Shown: positions 37,257 to 39,675 of the stretch, in pieces | Numbering within the stretch: the stretch's first letter is position 1 | Layout of the letters: every line of letters starts with the position of its first letter | Origin: Thermodesulfobacteriota bacterium | Lineage (GTDB): Bacteria; Desulfobacterota; Thermodesulfobacteria; Thermodesulfobacteriales; Thermodesulfobacteriaceae | Direction: 5' to 3' | NCBI GenBank assembly: GCA_030550555.1 | Contig: JAUQPD010000020.1 | Coordinates: 1-39,675 of the forward strand | Length of the DNA stretch: 39,675 nucleotides | Program-made: the position numbers and the translations under genes | Notes under the pieces: model-generated | The model's input: only the letters and a program-made list of their open reading frames with translations | What the model was told of the DNA's origin: nothing | Database searches by the model: none

Positions 37257-37596
37257 CTATTCTACATATCTTAGATAACCATTAACATCTAAAAATTTTT
37301 GATATTCATCTATAGTTTTCTCTCTAAAAGTTGCATAAATATCAAAATTGCGAATGAAGTGGTGAAGCTTCATTTAGTATAACAATATCAACCTCACACC
37401 CGACAATCTTTTTAAGATCTAAACTTAAATCAAGTACTTCTTCAAAGGAAAGAGCTCTATTTAAATAAATAGCACTATTTATATCACTATTAGGTCTTTG
37501 TTTTTCTAAGGCATGAGAGCCAAAAAGTAGAGCAAACTCAATTGCAGAATATGATTTAAGATGCTCTATGAGGGCTCCTGAAGTTTTCTCTTTCAC
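37257..37596 (-). pseudogene. MntA-type nucleotidyltransferase remnant, frameshifted
   Basis: The first 84 codons encode a small nucleotidyltransferase (MntA/antitoxin type): FALLFGSHALEKQRPNSDIN, where the usual SDID is SDIN, and EVDIVILNEASP. The frame then meets a stop at 37342. Another frame carries on with family-like C-terminal sequence (FDIYATFREKTIDEYQKFL) to a TAG at 37257. A deletion with frameshift near 37360 explains both. The metal-binding aspartate change and the broken frame suggest a dead antitoxin gene. Confidence 0.72.
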
Positions 37597-37607
37597 ACCT
37601 GATTAAT

Positions 37608-38642
37608 TTATACAAATAAAGGACTTCTCGGTAGTCCTGTATCCTCAGGAAGAGCAAACAGGATATTCATATTCTGTATGGCTTGACCACTTGCACCTTT
37701 TACAAGGTTATCAATTACTGATATAATTATACCTTGGTTTCTCTCTCTATCCTCAAAAAGGGCAATCTTACACATATTTGTTCCCCGAACCTCACTAAGT
37801 CTGGGGTAAGCCCCAAGGGGCATGATCTCAACAAAGGGCTCACCTTTATAATATTCTTGCAGGTATTCATAGATTCTCTCAAGAGGTGCTCTAAATTTTA
37901 CATAAATAGTTGAGAGTATTCCTCTATTTATAGGGAGAAGATGGGGTGTAAAGACAATCTGCACTTTTTCTCCAGCAAAGTCACTCAATTTTTCTTCCAT
38001 CTCAGGTGTATGGCGGTGACTTGCAACTTTATAAGCCTTAAAATCCTCATTAACTTCGCAAAAGCTATAATAATTTTCCGCCTTTCTTCCTGCCCCACTT
38101 GTACCACTCTTAGAATCCGCAATTATTCCTTCTTTATGAATGAGCCCCTCCTTAAGAAGAGGTATGAGAGGAAGTAGGATAGAAGTGGGATAGCATCCTG
38201 GATTTCCTACAAGCTCTGCATCCCTTATTGCTTGCCTATATATCTCACACAGGCCATAAACCGCTCTATCGAGATACTCCCGTGCTTTAAAGGGAATTTT
38301 ATAGGTCCTTTCATAAAGAGAGATGTCTCTAAACCTAAAATCAGCAGATAGATCTACAACTTTAAGCCTTCTCTTAAGGAAAAGGGGGGCCATTTCTTGA
38401 GCTGATCCTGCTGGAACACAGAGAAAAACACCTTTTGCTCTCTCCGCTATACTCTCAGGCTCAGGCATCTCAAAGACGATATCACCATATTTTCCAGAAA
38501 ATCCAAAGGCAGAGGATAGGGATTTTCCTGCAAATTCCCTTGAAGTTATGGCAGAGATTTGAAAAATTGGATGACTACTCAGAAGACGTATGAGTTCAAG
38601 GCCAGTATAACCACTGGCCCCTACAATTGCAACAGGAATCAC
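37608..38642 (-). CDS. argC: N-acetyl-gamma-glutamyl-phosphate reductase
   Basis: The product is 344 residues from a GTG at 38642, chosen because AAGGA is 7 nt upstream and the longer frame would overlap rpsI with an unrelated N-terminus. It opens IPVAIVGASGYTGLELIRLL (NADP-binding), has the catalytic cysteine in LVGNPGCYPTSILL, and the conserved SHRHTPEMEE. It performs the third step of arginine synthesis. Finding it directly behind two ribosomal protein genes, with no other arg gene nearby, is a little unusual. Confidence 0.94.
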   Translation of the reverse strand: MIPVAIVGASGYTGLELIRLLSSHPIFQISAITSREFAGKSLSSAFGFSGKYGDIVFEMPEPESIAERAKGVFLCVPAGSAQEMAPLFLKRRLKVVDLSADFRFRDISLYERTYKIPFKAREYLDRAVYGLCEIYRQAIRDAELVGNPGCYPTSILLPLIPLLKEGLIHKEGIIADSKSGTSGAGRKAENYYSFCEVNEDFKAYKVASHRHTPEMEEKLSDFAGEKVQIVFTPHLLPINRGILSTIYVKFRAPLERIYEYLQEYYKGEPFVEIMPLGAYPRLSEVRGTNMCKIALFEDRERNQGIIISVIDNLVKGASGQAIQNMNILFALPEDTGLPRSPLFV

Positions 38643-38652
38643 ACCAGGGTCC

Positions 38653-39042
38653 TTAACGTTTGGAGTATTGCTGACCTCTTCTTGCTCCTCTGAGTCCGTA
38701 TTTCTTCCTCTCTTTCTCTCTTGGATCACGAGTAACAAAGCCGGCTTTTCTAAGGATTGGTTTTAGATCCTGCTGATAGATTATAAGTGCCCTGGTGATA
38801 CCATGTCTAATAGCCTCTGCCTGGGCACTCTTTCCACCACCCTTAACAGTGCAAAATACATCAAATTTGCCCATAAGATTTGTGACTCTAAAGGGGGCAA
38901 AAATAACATCTCCCGCAACAATATGATCATAGAAATACTCTTGATAGGGCATGTCATTGACAATTACATTTCCGCTTCCTGGCATGAGCCAAACTCTTGC
39001 AACTGCTGTTTTTCTCTTTCCTGTTGAGTAGATCCTCTCCAT
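38653..39042 (-). CDS. rpsI: 30S ribosomal protein S9
   Basis: The 129-residue product has the S9 pattern: YSTGKRKTAVARVWLMPGSG at the start, VKGGGKSAQAEAIRHGITRAL in the middle, and the basic C-terminal DPREKERKKYGLRGARRGQQ ending YSKR, which reaches the ribosomal P site. It follows rplM by 18 nt in the usual rplM-rpsI order. Confidence 0.97.
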   Translation of the reverse strand: MERIYSTGKRKTAVARVWLMPGSGNVIVNDMPYQEYFYDHIVAGDVIFAPFRVTNLMGKFDVFCTVKGGGKSAQAEAIRHGITRALIIYQQDLKPILRKAGFVTRDPREKERKKYGLRGARRGQQYSKR

Positions 39043-39060
39043 AGCTCTCTATACCCTCCC

Positions 39061-39510
39061 TTAAATTTCTAAGATCTGTGGATTCTGTGCCTGGTGAGGA
39101 TGATTAGTTCCTGCGTAGATCTTCAATTTTTTCAAAAGCTTATTCCTCATCCTATTGCGAGGAAGCATTCTCTTAACTGCAAGATAGATAAGCAGAGCTG
39201 GGTCTTTTTCAAGGACCTCTCTTGCAGTTTTTAGTTTCATTCCCCCCATGTAGCCACTGTGTCTCCAGTAGATCTTTTGATCAAGCTTTTTACCCGTAAG
39301 TCTCACCTTTTCCGCATTAATAATCACAAAAAAGTCTGCCTGGTCCACATGGGGAGTATAATCGGGCCTATGTTTTCCCTGAAGCATATAGGCTATCTTT
39401 GAGGCGAGACGACCAAGAATTTTATCCTTTGCATCAATCAAATACCACTTCCTTGTTACCTCTTCTTTTTTTACCCAAGGTGTTTGCTTTGTCAAAGAAA
39501 GAGACATCAT
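39061..39510 (-). CDS. rplM: 50S ribosomal protein L13
   Basis: The 149-residue product has the L13 pattern: [40 protein letters not shown] and [28 protein letters not shown] lies just before a tandem ATG ATG start, so the second ATG at 39507 is also possible. It is the first gene of the rplM-rpsI-argC run. Confidence 0.97.
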   Translation of the reverse strand: MMSLSLTKQTPWVKKEEVTRKWYLIDAKDKILGRLASKIAYMLQGKHRPDYTPHVDQADFFVIINAEKVRLTGKKLDQKIYWRHSGYMGGMKLKTAREVLEKDPALLIYLAVKRMLPRNRMRNKLLKKLKIYAGTNHPHQAQNPQILEI

Positions 39511-39537
39511 TCCTCCCCCGAAAAAAAGTTTAACCCT

Positions 39538-39565
39538 AATTTAAGCCAAATTTACTTTTTGTCAA
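39538..39565 (-). promoter_or_regulatory. Promoter of rplM-rpsI-argC
   Basis: The minus strand has a consensus -35 TTGACA (39560-39565), a 16-nt spacer and TAAATT (39538-39543), about 28 nt before the rplM start. The perfect -35 box fits a strongly expressed ribosomal protein operon. The remaining 110 nt to the window edge hold T-runs but no gene I can recognise. Confidence 0.65.
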
Positions 39566-39675
39566 GAAAGTATAGGAGGGTGTTCTATAATTTTTTTTCT
39601 TCGATTTAAACTAAGAGAAAAAGGAAGTGAGATTGCTTGTCCATCTTTTGCGTGTGTTATACCTGCGTTATATCT

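Noticed and set aside
37608-38738. A longer ArgC with an N-terminal extension starting at 38738
   Set aside because: The extra residues overlap rpsI, are antisense-like and low in similarity to ArgC. A GTG with a good ribosome-binding site gives the normal length.
39566-39675. A small gene or terminator at the window end
   Set aside because: T-runs are present, but there is no stable hairpin and no open frame with a ribosome-binding site.

Overview
The window is most simply read as chromosomal DNA from a strictly anaerobic, autotrophic Gram-negative bacterium. It carries an outer-membrane TonB-dependent receptor, LolA and a lipoprotein next to a complete bacterial-type Wood-Ljungdahl (reductive acetyl-CoA) pathway. 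The pathway genes, the HdrA/MvhD electron-transfer genes, the heavy use of selenocysteine and the very compact gene packing fit a thermophilic Thermodesulfobacteriota or deltaproteobacterial-type sulfur metaboliser. That placement is an inference; there is no rRNA gene in the window.

Positions 1-1772 hold a TonB-dependent receptor (minus strand, cut by the window edge) with its own promoter. Positions 1907-23409 (minus strand) form one long run of 13 genes. In transcription order these are fhs, folD, cooS (CO dehydrogenase), a tandem hdrA, mvhD, an hdrC-like ferredoxin, a second mvhD-like gene, metV, a metF-acsD fusion, acsB, acsC, acsE and a giant fdhA. Together they encode every catalytic step from CO2 to acetyl-CoA: formate, formyl-THF, methylene-THF, methyl-THF, methyl-corrinoid protein, then condensation with CO at acetyl-CoA synthase.

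Three genes in this run are interrupted by an in-frame TGA exactly where a selenocysteine is expected: fdhA (residue 818), mvhD (residue 15) and hdrA (residue 59). Each TGA is followed by a SECIS-like hairpin with a loop starting GG. Six-frame ORF calling splits or shortens all three. FdhA, VhuD/MvhD and HdrA are also the families that carry selenocysteine in methanococci, where Hdr, Vhu and Fdh form one complex. This operon therefore looks like a bacterial electron-transfer system for CO2 reduction built on the same selenium-dependent parts. HdrB is absent, and a second MvhD-like protein, MetV and MetF lie beside it.

Two fusions stand out. MetF (methylene-THF reductase) is joined in frame to AcsD (corrinoid protein small subunit) by a linker of about 220 residues containing VEK/PVEV repeats. 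FdhA is one chain containing a 2Fe-2S domain, a GltD-like FAD/NAD(P) domain, ferredoxin clusters and the molybdopterin catalytic domain.

Positions 23603-25528 encode a methyl-accepting chemotaxis protein ending in a PilZ domain. Positions 25584-31328 (plus strand) hold ftsK, lolA, a DegT-type aminotransferase, a TIM-barrel isomerase-like gene and a lytic transglycosylase. Positions 31330-34008 (minus) hold parB, gatA and gatC. A glycine-zipper lipoprotein (plus) and an aspartate-type aminotransferase (minus) follow. From 35805 to the end (minus) come truA flanked by two decayed mobile or toxin-antitoxin-like genes, then argC, rpsI and rplM. No rRNA, tRNA, CRISPR array or insertion sequence was recognised.
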